64,000 bases of DNA from an uncultured Oscillospiraceae bacterium (GTDB lineage: Bacteria; Bacillota; Clostridia; Oscillospirales; Ruminococcaceae), in contig UQMF01000012.1 of the NCBI GenBank assembly GCA_900542145.1, forward strand, positions 1 through 64,000, in the 5' to 3' direction. The position numbers and the translations under genes are program-made. The notes beneath the pieces were generated by a model. That model was not told where the DNA came from. It saw only the letters and a list, made by a program, of their open reading frames with translations, and searched no databases. Positions 25,515 through 34,721 of the stretch are shown here, piece after piece. Numbering within the stretch: position 1 is the stretch's first letter; each line of letters starts with the position of its first letter.

Positions 25515-26951
25515 TCAGAGCCCGCGCTGCTTCAGCTTGTGAACCAGCTGCACATAGAATTCCCGAACGTCGAAACCCGGGATATCCTCGCGGTTGAGGT
25601 CAATAACGTCTGCGTGGGTGATTCCGCGGCGTCCCGTCGGGTGGAGTACGGTGAAGTTTTCTCCCCAGGGCGCGGAGGTGAGCGCCACAAGTCCGTCGTT
25701 GTCGCCGTCGAATTTCTTCACGATCGGGTAGGAGAAATTCAGCGGAAACCGCCCGGACCGTGAGCAGCTCGCGTGGGAGCCTACGCTCTGGTACACTACC
25801 CCGGGCATGTCAGGAGTGCTCTCGTTGAAGCTTTCGCAGCGGCTGTTGGTCAGATCGCTGACTGCGGCGAGAAAGTCCGGATCTTCGTCGCCGATACGCA
25901 TGAACGCGGAATTGTAGATCTTCTCTATGGTGCGCACGAACCTCTCCGGCGCAGTATTCAGCAGATACTCCGCGAAAAGGCAGCCGTGGTGCGGCGTATT
26001 GATCGTCGTAAGCGAGGCGACATACTTGTCGCAGCCCAGCCGGGATATCGCGTAACGCGCGTCAAGTCCACCCTTGGAGTGGGCGATGATATTCACCTTG
26101 CCGCAGCCGGTTTTTTGCACCAGTTTCTCGATACGCGCGGCAAGTTCCGCGCCGCTCTTCTCGACGGACGCCGCGGACTGCTGCTCGCCGTAGAATACCT
26201 CGGCGCCGTTTGCTTCAAGTTCCGCCGGAATGCGCCCCCAGTAGTTCACCAGCTTGCTGTCCCGGAAGAATACCCCGTGCACGAACAGGAGAGGATACTT
26301 CGTACGGCAGAGCTGATCGTCCCGGCGGTCGGCGTTTATGACGGCTTTCCGGCAGTCCTCGGCGCACTCGCGGCGGACTTTCCGGTAGATAAGCGCCAGC
26401 ATGACCAGGTTCGCCGGGGTGACCATTCCCAGGGCGATACCCCAGGCGCGGTACTTTATCCCCAACTGGACGGAGGTGCAGTAAACCCGGATTATTCCGT
26501 TCCAGAATATTACCAGTTCCACCAGGAAGAACACGATGCTGAATTCCACGGCAGGCTCCGGAGGGATCTTCCCGGAAAATGCCGCCCATAGAACTGCGCC
26601 CTCTATGAGCAGGCAGACCGTGCCCGTAACGAAGAACGCGTGGATATGATCGGAGCCGTTGCCAAGCACCCGGAGCCGCAAAGTAGGATAACTTCTCAGC
26701 GAGGGGTAGAAGCTGAATACCACCAGGTATATAAGGAGCAGAACAAGCACGATGATATGCACCGGGAACGGCGCCCTTGCCAGCCAGAGCAGCAGCGGAC
26801 TGGATATTCCCAGAACGATCAGCAGATAGTTGATGAGCTGAACCATCATATCGGTGCGTTTACCGAAAAGCCTGTGCAGACGGTCGTTGAAATCCCGGAC
26901 GAACTGCTCCGCCTGGTCGGCGAAGCTCATCATGGCTACAATGAATCTCAT
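25515..26951 (-). CDS. Membrane-associated alpha/beta hydrolase (lipase-like)
   Basis: A 478-residue protein. The first half has about five hydrophobic segments (for example LINYLLIVLGISSPLLLWLA and IHIIVLVLLLIYLVVF-like stretches). The second half is an alpha/beta hydrolase. The oxyanion region is YPLLFVHGVFFRD, the nucleophile elbow is IIAHSKGGLDARY (an AxSxG form known from bacterial lipases), and an acidic residue in DGDNDGLV and a His in GITHADV can complete the triad. It overlaps the upstream HD-domain gene by ATGA. Substrate is unknown; an esterase or lipase acting at the membrane is likely. Confidence 0.8.
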   Translation of the reverse strand: MRFIVAMMSFADQAEQFVRDFNDRLHRLFGKRTDMMVQLINYLLIVLGISSPLLLWLARAPFPVHIIVLVLLLIYLVVFSFYPSLRSYPTLRLRVLGNGSDHIHAFFVTGTVCLLIEGAVLWAAFSGKIPPEPAVEFSIVFFLVELVIFWNGIIRVYCTSVQLGIKYRAWGIALGMVTPANLVMLALIYRKVRRECAEDCRKAVINADRRDDQLCRTKYPLLFVHGVFFRDSKLVNYWGRIPAELEANGAEVFYGEQQSAASVEKSGAELAARIEKLVQKTGCGKVNIIAHSKGGLDARYAISRLGCDKYVASLTTINTPHHGCLFAEYLLNTAPERFVRTIEKIYNSAFMRIGDEDPDFLAAVSDLTNSRCESFNESTPDMPGVVYQSVGSHASCSRSGRFPLNFSYPIVKKFDGDNDGLVALTSAPWGENFTVLHPTGRRGITHADVIDLNREDIPGFDVREFYVQLVHKLKQRGL

Positions 26952-27448
26952 GCTTCGCTCTCCGGTATGCCGAAAACAGTGCGCAGCAGCGCCTTTCCGC
27001 TTTCGGTGCGGAATATTTTACGGTACGCTGCGGTCACTGCGCTCATGGAAGCTCCGTCCTCGAACAGGTTGACGATGAAATCCGCCTCGATGAGTATTTG
27101 CAGATCCCTGCCCTCTATCACGTCGTAGGTGTGATGGTGCGCTATCATGCAGCAGATTCGCTCGATGTCCCGTGGAGTGAACTCCAGCTTCGTAAGTATC
27201 TTTTCTGCTTCGGGAGGTCCCAGGCGCTCCTGGAGCTTCCCTCCGCACTCGCCGTACTGCGCCTCCGCCGGCTTTATTCCTATGTCGTGGACTAACGCGG
27301 CGCACTCCAGAACGAACAGCTCGTGTTCCGGAAGCTGCTCCCTCAGCCCGATGTACCGGGAGAACGCGTGTACTTTTATAAAGTGCTGAATGCGTCTGGG
27401 GTCGCCGGAGAAGTATCCTATCATCATTTCTGTGAGTTGCTGTATCAT
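26948..27448 (-). CDS. HD-domain phosphohydrolase-like protein
   Basis: A 166-residue soluble HD-domain protein. A conserved His in HFIKVHAFSRYIG, the HD pair in ALVHDIGIKPAE and the later IAHHHTYD supply metal ligands. Small proteins of this kind hydrolyse phosphomonoesters or nucleotides, but the substrate cannot be inferred. It is the first gene of a two-gene operon with the membrane hydrolase (ATGA overlap). It is transcribed away from gerA. Confidence 0.8.
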   Translation of the reverse strand: MIQQLTEMMIGYFSGDPRRIQHFIKVHAFSRYIGLREQLPEHELFVLECAALVHDIGIKPAEAQYGECGGKLQERLGPPEAEKILTKLEFTPRDIERICCMIAHHHTYDVIEGRDLQILIEADFIVNLFEDGASMSAVTAAYRKIFRTESGKALLRTVFGIPESEA

Positions 27449-27563
27449 AATATTACACCTCGCTGTTATTGCCTGTTAATACCTTCTGAAACTTATTGTA
27501 CCACAAAACACTGAATATTTCAACGTAAAATGCAAAAAATACAGCAGAAAGAAGGTGCAGAGC

Positions 27564-29057
27564 ATGGAAAAAAGCGTTCACACATCGCTGCCGCCGGAGC
27601 TTCCGATAGACAAGTCGCTGGCGGTGAACCTGGAGCGGCTCAAGGCGTTCACCGGCGGCTCCAGCGATGTGATAATCAAGGACGGAATGCTGTGCGGAAG
27701 CGATATAGCGGTGATAACCTGCGAGGGAATGGCAGACACTGACACGCTGGCGCAGCTGATATACAGCAAGCTGAATAATGTCGATAATAAGGAGCAGCTC
27801 CCGCCGGACGAGATAATGGCGCGGCTGTTCGAAAGATACCTCATCGCAGCGGAGCAGCTGGAGATAGCTAACCTCGGGGACCTCACGCTGAAAATGCAGA
27901 GCGGATTTGCGATAGTCCTGGTGGACGGCTGCGCCCGGGGAATTGCCATCGGGATCCAGGGCTACCCATCGAGGGGTGTGGACGAGCCTTCCAGTCAGCT
28001 GAACGTCCGCGGCAGCCGCGAGGGATTCGTCGAGGTTATCCGCCGGAACATGGCACTGATACGCCGGCGCATTAAATCCCCCACGCTGGTGTTCGAGATG
28101 TCGGTGATGGGGGAGAGGAGCAATACGGATATCTGCCTGTGCTACCTGAGCGACAAGGTTTCCCCGGCGCTGTTGGAGCAGGTCAGGCGCCGCCTTGGCG
28201 AGGTGAAGCTGAACACAATACTGGAGAGCGGCTATATTCAGCCGTTTCTGGAGGGAAGCGGCGGCTGGTTCTTTTCGGAGTGCGGCACCTGCGAACGTCC
28301 GGACAGCTTTGCAGCAAAGCTGTACGAGGGCAGAGTCGGGATACTTGTGGACGGGACTCCGTTCGCACTGACCGTGCCATACCTGTTCATCGAGAATTTC
28401 CAGACGATGGACGACTACACCCAGAAGCCGTTTTATGCGCTCTTTATAAGAATACTGCGGCTGACGGCGTATTTCATTACGCTGTTCCTGCCGGGAGCCT
28501 ATGTGGCGGTGGCGGCGTATTCCCCGGAGATGCTCCCGTCGGCGCTGATACTGAACCTTGCCGCCGCGGAGCAGACTGCACCCTATTCCCTTATGGCGGA
28601 GTGTCTGCTGATACACTTCCTGTATGAGATACTCCGGGAAGCCGGGATTCGCCTGCCGCGGCCTATCGGTCATGCGATAGGTGTCGTCGGCGGAATCGTC
28701 ATCGGCGACATCACGGTGAACGCCGGTCTGGTGGGCGCGCCGATGGTGCTCATCGTGGCGCTGAGCGGACTGTGCAGCTTTGTCGTCCCGGCGCTTTACG
28801 AGCGGACGGTGCTGCTGAGGTTCATCTATATTTTTGCCGGCGGTATCTTCGGATTATACGGAATCATGCTGGCGGTGGGCGTCATTATTATAAAGATGTG
28901 CTCCCTCAACACCTACGGAGTGCCGTATATGTCGCCTATATCGCCGTTCAATCCTCGCAGCAGCCGGGATATGCTGGCGCGCGCCGGGTGGCGGAGGCTC
29001 CAGAAGGGCGACGTCACACTACAGGGACTTAACGGCAGCCACATGAGCAAGGGGTGA
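27564..29057 (+). CDS. Spore germination protein GerA family (A subunit)
   Basis: The A subunit of a nutrient germinant receptor in the spore inner membrane, 497 residues. The hydrophilic N-terminal domain contains the hallmark GYPSRGVDEPSSQLNVRGSR followed by EGFVE. Five or so membrane helices follow (for example AYFITLFLPGAYVAVAAYSP and GVVGGIVIGDITVNAGLVGA). The ATG at 27564 follows GAAGGTG. A weak forespore sigma-G-like pattern (TGAATA at 27512) lies upstream. It forms an operon with gerB and gerC homologues directly downstream. The presence of the operon argues that this lineage makes spores or recently did. Confidence 0.92.
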   Translation: MEKSVHTSLPPELPIDKSLAVNLERLKAFTGGSSDVIIKDGMLCGSDIAVITCEGMADTDTLAQLIYSKLNNVDNKEQLPPDEIMARLFERYLIAAEQLEIANLGDLTLKMQSGFAIVLVDGCARGIAIGIQGYPSRGVDEPSSQLNVRGSREGFVEVIRRNMALIRRRIKSPTLVFEMSVMGERSNTDICLCYLSDKVSPALLEQVRRRLGEVKLNTILESGYIQPFLEGSGGWFFSECGTCERPDSFAAKLYEGRVGILVDGTPFALTVPYLFIENFQTMDDYTQKPFYALFIRILRLTAYFITLFLPGAYVAVAAYSPEMLPSALILNLAAAEQTAPYSLMAECLLIHFLYEILREAGIRLPRPIGHAIGVVGGIVIGDITVNAGLVGAPMVLIVALSGLCSFVVPALYERTVLLRFIYIFAGGIFGLYGIMLAVGVIIIKMCSLNTYGVPYMSPISPFNPRSSRDMLARAGWRRLQKGDVTLQGLNGSHMSKG

Positions 29058-29059
29058 CC

Positions 29060-29965
29060 ATGCAGGAAAATTCACACAAGATAAGCGCGGCGCAGCTGTT
29101 CTGTATTCTGCTGCTCATGCGTATTTCCGCGGAGCTGGTCTATCCCACCAGAGGCGGATTCGGCGGCACGGGACTTGCGGCGGCGGTAACTGCGGAGATT
29201 ATCCGCTTTGTGGTGGCGCTGCCACTGATCGTGTATTCCTTCAAGGGGCGCGCATTTTACGCCGCTATATGGCGCAGGAACCGCTTCTGGGGCTGGGCTT
29301 CGGCAGTGGGTGCGGCATTCCTCCTGGGGGGATTCACGGCGCGCACGGTGGTGTACTCCTCGCAGTTCGCCCAGCGTATCCTGCTGACCAGCACGCCGGT
29401 GCTGCTCATCGCACTGCTCCTCCTCGGCTTCGCGGTTTATTCTGCCGTGAAAGGCGCTGAAGCGCAGGCGCGCGCCGGAGTGCTGTTCCTGGCGGCGGCA
29501 GCGGTGATTACGCTGCTGGTGATACTCGCGGATATTCCCTATATGAGATTCGACCGGGAACTTCCGCAGTGGACGACGGAACTTTTCGTGACCGACCTGA
29601 TAGACCGCCTGACGCGCAGCGGTGAATACCTTGTATTTGCGGCGCTTCTGCCCTACGTCCGGGACGGCGGTAAGGCTGAATCCGGGACGCGCTCCGGCGC
29701 GGCGGTGCTGTGGTACGCCCTGGCAGGAGTCCTGTCAGCGGCGCTGCTGTGCGTGTTCTTTGGCGCCGTGCTCGGGGAATACCAGAGCATGACGGAATAT
29801 CCGCTGGCTGCCGCGGCGTCCCTGTCGGATATAGTGCTGTTCAAACGCCTGGACGGAATCACCGGCGCCGTTTGGACACTGGCGGCGGCATTCCGCTGCG
29901 GAATGATGCTGTTCTCCGCATTTTCGATTCTCGGGGAATGCCGGAAAAAGGAGGTGGGCGCATGA
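29060..29965 (+). CDS. Spore germination permease GerB family (B subunit)
   Basis: The B subunit of the germinant receptor, related to amino-acid permeases (APC superfamily), 301 residues with about nine or ten hydrophobic segments. KISAAQLFCILLLMRISAEL at the N-terminus is typical. At 301 residues it is shorter than the usual 360-370, with the last helices seemingly compressed. The ATG lies two bases after the gerA stop, and its own stop overlaps the gerC start (ATGA). B subunits are thought to hold the germinant site. Confidence 0.85.
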   Translation: MQENSHKISAAQLFCILLLMRISAELVYPTRGGFGGTGLAAAVTAEIIRFVVALPLIVYSFKGRAFYAAIWRRNRFWGWASAVGAAFLLGGFTARTVVYSSQFAQRILLTSTPVLLIALLLLGFAVYSAVKGAEAQARAGVLFLAAAAVITLLVILADIPYMRFDRELPQWTTELFVTDLIDRLTRSGEYLVFAALLPYVRDGGKAESGTRSGAAVLWYALAGVLSAALLCVFFGAVLGEYQSMTEYPLAAAASLSDIVLFKRLDGITGAVWTLAAAFRCGMMLFSAFSILGECRKKEVGA

Positions 29966-30885
29966 AACGGTTCCTGTCGTCAGCGGTACTTGCAGGAATA
30001 ATTCTTCTCTCCGGCTGCGAAGCCACCGAGCTTGGCGGCAGGGCGATAATCCAGGCAGCGGCGATAGACCACGACGGGCATGAATATATCGTCAGCGCAC
30101 TATTGTTCAGCTCCGGCGGAGGAAGCGGCGGAGAGATCGACCCGTCAAACGAGAATGTGATAAAGGTAACCGGACGTGGCGAAACATTTGCGGCGGCGGT
30201 GGACGACATCTCGCTCACCGACGGCAAGGAGATCTATATGAGCGAGACCCGGCTGCTGATACTCGGCAGTGGATTCTCGGAAACCGACGTGATTCCGCTG
30301 CTGGAAACCGCCGCCAGGGATATGCGGCTGAGTCTGAACACCATGGTGTGCTGCGCCGACGACCCGGAACTGATCACGGATCTGCACTTTACCGAAGGAA
30401 TGACCGCCGCTCAGAAACCAGTGGACATGATAGAGAACGCCAACCGCGCAGGAATTTCTCCGAAAGCTGATCTGCTGACGCTGCTCAATAACTCAGCAGT
30501 GGGGAGAGAATCCATGATACCGCTGTTTTCGCCGGAGCAGAACGGTTTCGGAATGACCGCCGACGAGGAGGGGCTGACCGCGGTGCTGACCGGAGCCAGG
30601 GTGCTCTCCGGGGGAAGGCTGACCTCAAGACTGGACAGCGAATCCACCGCCGGTGCAATGCTGCTTTCCGGTGATTCCGACCGGGTGCCGCTCACATTCT
30701 CCCACGGCGGCAGGGAGCACAGCTGCGAGGCGTATTGCATAAAAATCCGGCGGCTAGATTCCGGGGAGGTGCAGGTTTCCGCCAGGCTGCGCCGCAGGAA
30801 CGGGGAATCCCTGCCCGAGGAGCTGAGGGAAGCCGCTATGATGAAGCTGGATTCCATTATAAACGCGGCGCTTGCCGCTGAATGA
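29962..30885 (+). CDS. Spore germination lipoprotein GerC family (C subunit)
   Basis: The lipoprotein subunit of the receptor, 307 residues. The signal peptide ends at a lipobox (IILLSGCEATELG) with Cys18 as the lipid site. The ELGGRAIIQAAAIDHDGHEY segment and the later GKEIYMSETRLLILG are characteristic of the family. Compared with Bacillus GerC proteins of about 375-400 residues it is short at the C-terminus. The start overlaps the gerB stop by four bases. A terminator follows, closing the operon. Confidence 0.88.
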   Translation: MKRFLSSAVLAGIILLSGCEATELGGRAIIQAAAIDHDGHEYIVSALLFSSGGGSGGEIDPSNENVIKVTGRGETFAAAVDDISLTDGKEIYMSETRLLILGSGFSETDVIPLLETAARDMRLSLNTMVCCADDPELITDLHFTEGMTAAQKPVDMIENANRAGISPKADLLTLLNNSAVGRESMIPLFSPEQNGFGMTADEEGLTAVLTGARVLSGGRLTSRLDSESTAGAMLLSGDSDRVPLTFSHGGREHSCEAYCIKIRRLDSGEVQVSARLRRRNGESLPEELREAAMMKLDSIINAALAAE

Positions 30886-30889
30886 ATCA

Positions 30890-30927
30890 GGTGCGGATAT
30901 CCGAAGGGCTGTCCGCACCCTTTATTT
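30890..30927 (+). terminator. Terminator of the ger operon
   Basis: GGTGCGGA (30890-30897) and TCCGCACC (30912-30919) form the stem, followed by CTTTATTTG. Confidence 0.75.
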
Positions 30928-31024
30928 GTGGCTGCAAAGCCGTTCCCAATAACTGTATAGTAAACTTGCACAAAAGGATTATGAAAAAATTGTGCGAGTT
31001 TGGATATTTTTTTTCTGAAAACAC

Positions 31025-31053
31025 TTGACTTTTTGGCGAAAACGTGTTAAATT
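31025..31053 (+). promoter_or_regulatory. Promoter of the hrcA heat-shock operon
   Basis: TTGACT (31025-31030), a 17-base spacer and TAAATT (31048-31053) lie immediately upstream of the CIRCE operator, in the classic arrangement. Confidence 0.65.
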
Positions 31054-31057
31054 ATAT

Positions 31058-31084
31058 TTAGCACTCAGAGAGATAGAGTGCTAA
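31058..31084 (+). promoter_or_regulatory. CIRCE operator (HrcA binding site)
   Basis: TTAGCACTC (31058-31066), nine bases, then GAGTGCTAA (31076-31084) is a perfect CIRCE element. HrcA binds it and represses the operon until heat stress draws GroEL away from HrcA. Confidence 0.97.
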
Positions 31085-31105
31085 AACCTGAGGAAGGTGG
31101 TCAGA

Positions 31106-32182
31106 TTGGATACCAGATCAATGAAAATACTCTCGGCGATAGTTGACGAGTATATCAGAACAGGCGAGCCGGTGGGTTCAAAGGCGCTTGCCGAAAAACC
31201 GGACATCTCGGTTTCCTCTGCCACGATCAGAAACACGATGGCGGCTCTTGAGCAGGAGGGTTATCTCGATCACCCACATACCTCCGCAGGAAGAGTTCCC
31301 ACATATAAGGGCTACAGGTTCTATATCGACAACCTGATGGATCCGCTGCCGCTTGAGCAGAAGGACATGGAGCGTATCGACGGAATGCTTGAAAAGGCGG
31401 CTCAGGACAGCAGCTCCTCCCCGGAAGAAGCGATAGTCGAGAGCGCTTCCGCAGCGCTTGCCGAGATCACGAAATGCGCGACGTATTCCACGAACCACGT
31501 TTCACAGTTCTCGGTGATCACCAAGGTGGACGTTATCCCGACCGGACGTCGCATGTACGTCCTGCTGATGATAACTAGCACTGGCGCAATAAAGAACCGT
31601 GTGTGCCGCATGCAGTTCGACCTTACGAACGAGCAGATGGAGTTCTTCACGAACTTCGTCAGCAAGAACCTCCAGGGCGTGAACCTTGCGGAAATGACCG
31701 ACGACTACATGAACAGGCTGACCGAGGCTCTCGGCGCTTACATGGTCACGCTTTCGCCGCTGCTTGACGCAGTGTGTGAGCTTTCGAACGACCTCATGCA
31801 GGGCAACGTTGACGTACAGGGTCAGAGCAATCTGATCGAATGTCAGGAGTTCCCGGTGATGGACGTTATGAAGTTTCTGGAAAACAAGAACGAGCTTTCA
31901 GCGCTGCTGGACAGCACGTTCTCGGGGATCAACATAAAGTTCGGCGGCGAGGACAGCGGAACGTTCGCGATAAGCAACTCAAGCTTCGTGAGCGGCACAT
32001 ATTATAAGGACGGCAAGCCCGCAGGCACATTGGGAGTCATTGGCCCGATGCGGCTGGACTACCGCAGGATAATCCCTTATATCGAATATTTCAGCAACAA
32101 GATCACCAGGCTGCTTTCTGAAGACTCGGATAAGCCGCCTCAGATAGAAAGCGAGGTCAAGGACAATGGAGAACAGCGATAG
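31106..32182 (+). CDS. hrcA: Heat-inducible transcription repressor HrcA
   Basis: The repressor that binds CIRCE. The winged-helix N-terminus is clear (KILSAIVDEYIRTGEPVGSK, then VSSATIRNTMAALEQEGYL), and the C-terminal GAF-like region ends in GVIGPMRLDYRRIIPYIEYF. The likely start is TTG at 31106, giving 358 residues (MDTRSMKILS), with GGAAGGTGG in front; a GTG at 31097 lies inside that ribosome site. The gene is first in the hrcA-grpE-dnaK-dnaJ operon and represses itself through the CIRCE 22 bases upstream. Its 3' end overlaps grpE by 17 bases. Confidence 0.95.
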   Translation: MDTRSMKILSAIVDEYIRTGEPVGSKALAEKPDISVSSATIRNTMAALEQEGYLDHPHTSAGRVPTYKGYRFYIDNLMDPLPLEQKDMERIDGMLEKAAQDSSSSPEEAIVESASAALAEITKCATYSTNHVSQFSVITKVDVIPTGRRMYVLLMITSTGAIKNRVCRMQFDLTNEQMEFFTNFVSKNLQGVNLAEMTDDYMNRLTEALGAYMVTLSPLLDAVCELSNDLMQGNVDVQGQSNLIECQEFPVMDVMKFLENKNELSALLDSTFSGINIKFGGEDSGTFAISNSSFVSGTYYKDGKPAGTLGVIGPMRLDYRRIIPYIEYFSNKITRLLSEDSDKPPQIESEVKDNGEQR

Positions 32183-32702
32183 CAAGGATCTGGAGCAGAC
32201 CGCCCAGACTGAAGAAGCGGCCGTGGAGGAATCCGCAGACGCACAGGTAGTCGAAGAACAGCCGGACGCAGACGAAAAGCTCGCAAAGGAGCTTGCTCAG
32301 GTAAAGGATCAGCTTCTCCGGACGATGGCTGAATACGACAACCACAGAAAGCGCACCGCAAAGGAAAAGATGGAGCTTCGTGCGGATATCATTTCCAACG
32401 TAGTTTCGGACTTCCTGCCGGTCATGGATAATCTCGAGAGAGCGCTCCAGGCTGAATGCACTGACGAGAACTATAAGCAGGGCGTTCAGATGATCTACGA
32501 CAGCTTCATGGCAACTCTCACGAAGCTTGGCGTGACCGAGATAGAGAGCGACGGCGCGGAGTTCAATCCCCAGCTGCACCAGGCAGTTCAGAGAGTGGAC
32601 GACGAGAACATCGAGAGCGGAAAGGTCGCAAAGACCTTCGCCAAGGGCTACAAGATAAACGATAAGGTAATTCGTTTTGCAATGGTAGCCGTTGCAAATT
32701 AA
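32166..32702 (+). CDS. grpE: Nucleotide exchange factor GrpE
   Basis: GrpE releases ADP from DnaK. The 178-residue protein has an acidic, low-complexity N-terminus, a long coiled-coil helix (LLRTMAEYDNHRKRTAKEK) and the C-terminal beta domain with FNPQLHQAVQRV and GYKINDKVIRFAMVAV, matching the family. GAGGT in the hrcA tail serves as ribosome site. The gene overlaps hrcA by 17 bases, so translation is probably coupled. Confidence 0.95.
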   Translation: MENSDSKDLEQTAQTEEAAVEESADAQVVEEQPDADEKLAKELAQVKDQLLRTMAEYDNHRKRTAKEKMELRADIISNVVSDFLPVMDNLERALQAECTDENYKQGVQMIYDSFMATLTKLGVTEIESDGAEFNPQLHQAVQRVDDENIESGKVAKTFAKGYKINDKVIRFAMVAVAN

Positions 32703-32768
32703 TCACAGTAAATCAAGAACATTTTCATAGCATGATATCATGCGAACAGAAGAATGGAGGAAATCATT

Positions 32769-34577
32769 ATGGGAAAGATCATTGGTATTGACTTAGGTAC
32801 AACAAATTCCTGCGTATCCGTTATCGAAGGCGGCGAGCCGGTAGTTATCACCAACTCCGAGGGTTCCAGAACAACGCCTTCCGTTGTAGCTTTCACTAAG
32901 GACGGCGAGCGTCTGGTTGGTCAGCTGGCAAAGAACCAGGCTGTTACAAACCCTGAAAAGACCGTTATCTCCATCAAGCGCCACATGGGCAGCGATTATA
33001 AGGTAGATATCGACGGCAAGAAGTACACCCCTCAGGAGATCTCCGCTATGATACTTCAGAAGCTCAAGGGCGACGCTGAAGCATACCTCGGCGAGAAGGT
33101 AAACGACGCTGTTATCACCGTTCCGGCATACTTCACCGACAGCCAGCGTCAGGCTACCAAGGACGCAGGTCAGATCGCAGGTCTTAAGGTACACAGAATC
33201 ATCAACGAGCCGACAGCCGCTGCACTGGCTTACGGCATTGACAAGGAAGAAGAGCAGAAGATCGTTGTTTACGACCTCGGCGGCGGTACTTTCGATGTAT
33301 CCGTGATCGAGATCGGCGACGGCGTTCAGGAGGTTCTCGCAACCGCTGGTAACAACCACCTGGGCGGCGACGACTTTGACCAGAGAGTAATTGACTACCT
33401 CAAGGGCGAGTTCAAGAAGTCCGATGGAATCGACCTCAGCAGCGACAAGTTCGCAATGCAGAGATTAAAGGACGAGGCTGAGAAGGCTAAGATCGCGCTC
33501 TCCAACTCAACTTCCGTAAACGTAAATATCCCGTATATCACCGCTGACGCTACTGGTCCTAAGCACCTGAACGTAACCCTCACAAGGGCTAAGTTCAACG
33601 AGCTGACCGCTGACCTGGTAGAGTCCACAATGGGTCCGCTGAAGCAGGCTATCTCCGATTCCGGCCTTGACAAGAGCGAGATCGACAAGATCCTTCTGGT
33701 CGGCGGTTCCACAAGAATCCCGGCAGTTCAGGACGCTGTAAAGAACTTCCTCGGCAAGGAGCCGTTCAAGGGTATCAACCCTGATGAGTGCGTTGCAATC
33801 GGCGCTTCTATCCAGGGCGGTGTGCTCAACAAGGAAGTCACCGGTCTGCTGCTGCTCGATGTAACTCCTCTGTCCCTCGGTATCGAAACCGCAGGCGGCG
33901 TTTGCACAAGAATGATCGAGCGTAACACCACCATTCCTACAAAGAAGAGCCAGATCTTCTCCACATATTCCGATAACCAGCCGAGCGTTGATATCAACGT
34001 ACTCCAGGGCGAGCGTGAGTTCGCTAAGGACAACAAGTCCATCGGTACTTTCCGTCTGGACGGTATCGCTCCGGCTCCCCGTGGAATCCCGCAGATCGAG
34101 GTTACTTTCGATATTGATGCGAACGGTATCGTAAACGTAACCGCTAAGGATCTGGGCACCGGCAAGGAGCAGCACATCTCCATCACCGCTTCCACCAACA
34201 TGAGCAAGGACGATATCGATAAGGCTGTCAAGGAAGCTGAGCAGTTCGCAGCAGAGGACAAGAAGCGTAAGGAGGACGTTGACACTCGCAATGAGGCAGA
34301 CCAGATGGTTTACCAGATCGAGAAGTCAATGACCGATTTCGGCGACAAGGTAACAGAGGACGACAAGGCTAAGGTACAGCCGAAGCTGGACGCTCTCAAG
34401 GAAGCGCTCAAGGGCACTGATATTGAAGCAATCAAGACCGCCAAGGACGAGCTCCAGAAAGAGTTCTACGAGGTAGCCGGAAAGATCTATCAGGCTCAGG
34501 GTGCGGCTGCTGGCGCTGACGGCGCAGCTCCTCAGCAGGATAATGGTCCTGTTGACGGCGAAGTCATCGACGAATAA
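32769..34577 (+). CDS. dnaK: Molecular chaperone DnaK (Hsp70)
   Basis: The ATP-driven Hsp70 chaperone, 602 residues. GKIIGIDLGTTNSCVSVIEG opens the nucleotide-binding domain, VVYDLGGGTFDVSV and LVGGSTRIPAVQ are further ATPase signatures, and the substrate domain follows with LLLDVTPLSLGIETAGG. The helical lid ends in a short Ala/Gly-rich tail closing GPVDGEVIDE, close to the EEVD-like bacterial end. The second ATG at 32769 is chosen because GGAGG lies nine bases before it. It works with GrpE and DnaJ, both in this operon. Confidence 0.97.
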   Translation: MGKIIGIDLGTTNSCVSVIEGGEPVVITNSEGSRTTPSVVAFTKDGERLVGQLAKNQAVTNPEKTVISIKRHMGSDYKVDIDGKKYTPQEISAMILQKLKGDAEAYLGEKVNDAVITVPAYFTDSQRQATKDAGQIAGLKVHRIINEPTAAALAYGIDKEEEQKIVVYDLGGGTFDVSVIEIGDGVQEVLATAGNNHLGGDDFDQRVIDYLKGEFKKSDGIDLSSDKFAMQRLKDEAEKAKIALSNSTSVNVNIPYITADATGPKHLNVTLTRAKFNELTADLVESTMGPLKQAISDSGLDKSEIDKILLVGGSTRIPAVQDAVKNFLGKEPFKGINPDECVAIGASIQGGVLNKEVTGLLLLDVTPLSLGIETAGGVCTRMIERNTTIPTKKSQIFSTYSDNQPSVDINVLQGEREFAKDNKSIGTFRLDGIAPAPRGIPQIEVTFDIDANGIVNVTAKDLGTGKEQHISITASTNMSKDDIDKAVKEAEQFAAEDKKRKEDVDTRNEADQMVYQIEKSMTDFGDKVTEDDKAKVQPKLDALKEALKGTDIEAIKTAKDELQKEFYEVAGKIYQAQGAAAGADGAAPQQDNGPVDGEVIDE

Positions 34578-34633
34578 TCACTAAGGTAATACACGGCGCC
34601 TTGAGGTCTTTCCAAACCCCAGGGCGCTTTGGG

Positions 34634-34703
34634 TTAATTCGGAATTCGTGCAGGGAAGCTCCCGGTGGAATGTCCATATTCCGAATTATGAATTCCGAGT
34701 TAA
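34634..34703 (+). repeat. Inverted repeat between dnaK and dnaJ
   Basis: TTAATTCGGAATTC (34634-34647) and GAATTCCGAGTTAA (34690-34703) are inverted with one mismatch. The loop carries GGGAAGCTCCC-like pairing. A second, GC-rich stem with a T-rich loop (GGCGCC... near 34598-34628) precedes it. No T-run follows, so it more likely sets mRNA stability or lowers dnaJ expression than fully terminates. Confidence 0.5.
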
Positions 34704-34721
34704 TATGGGGGTTGATACTTA

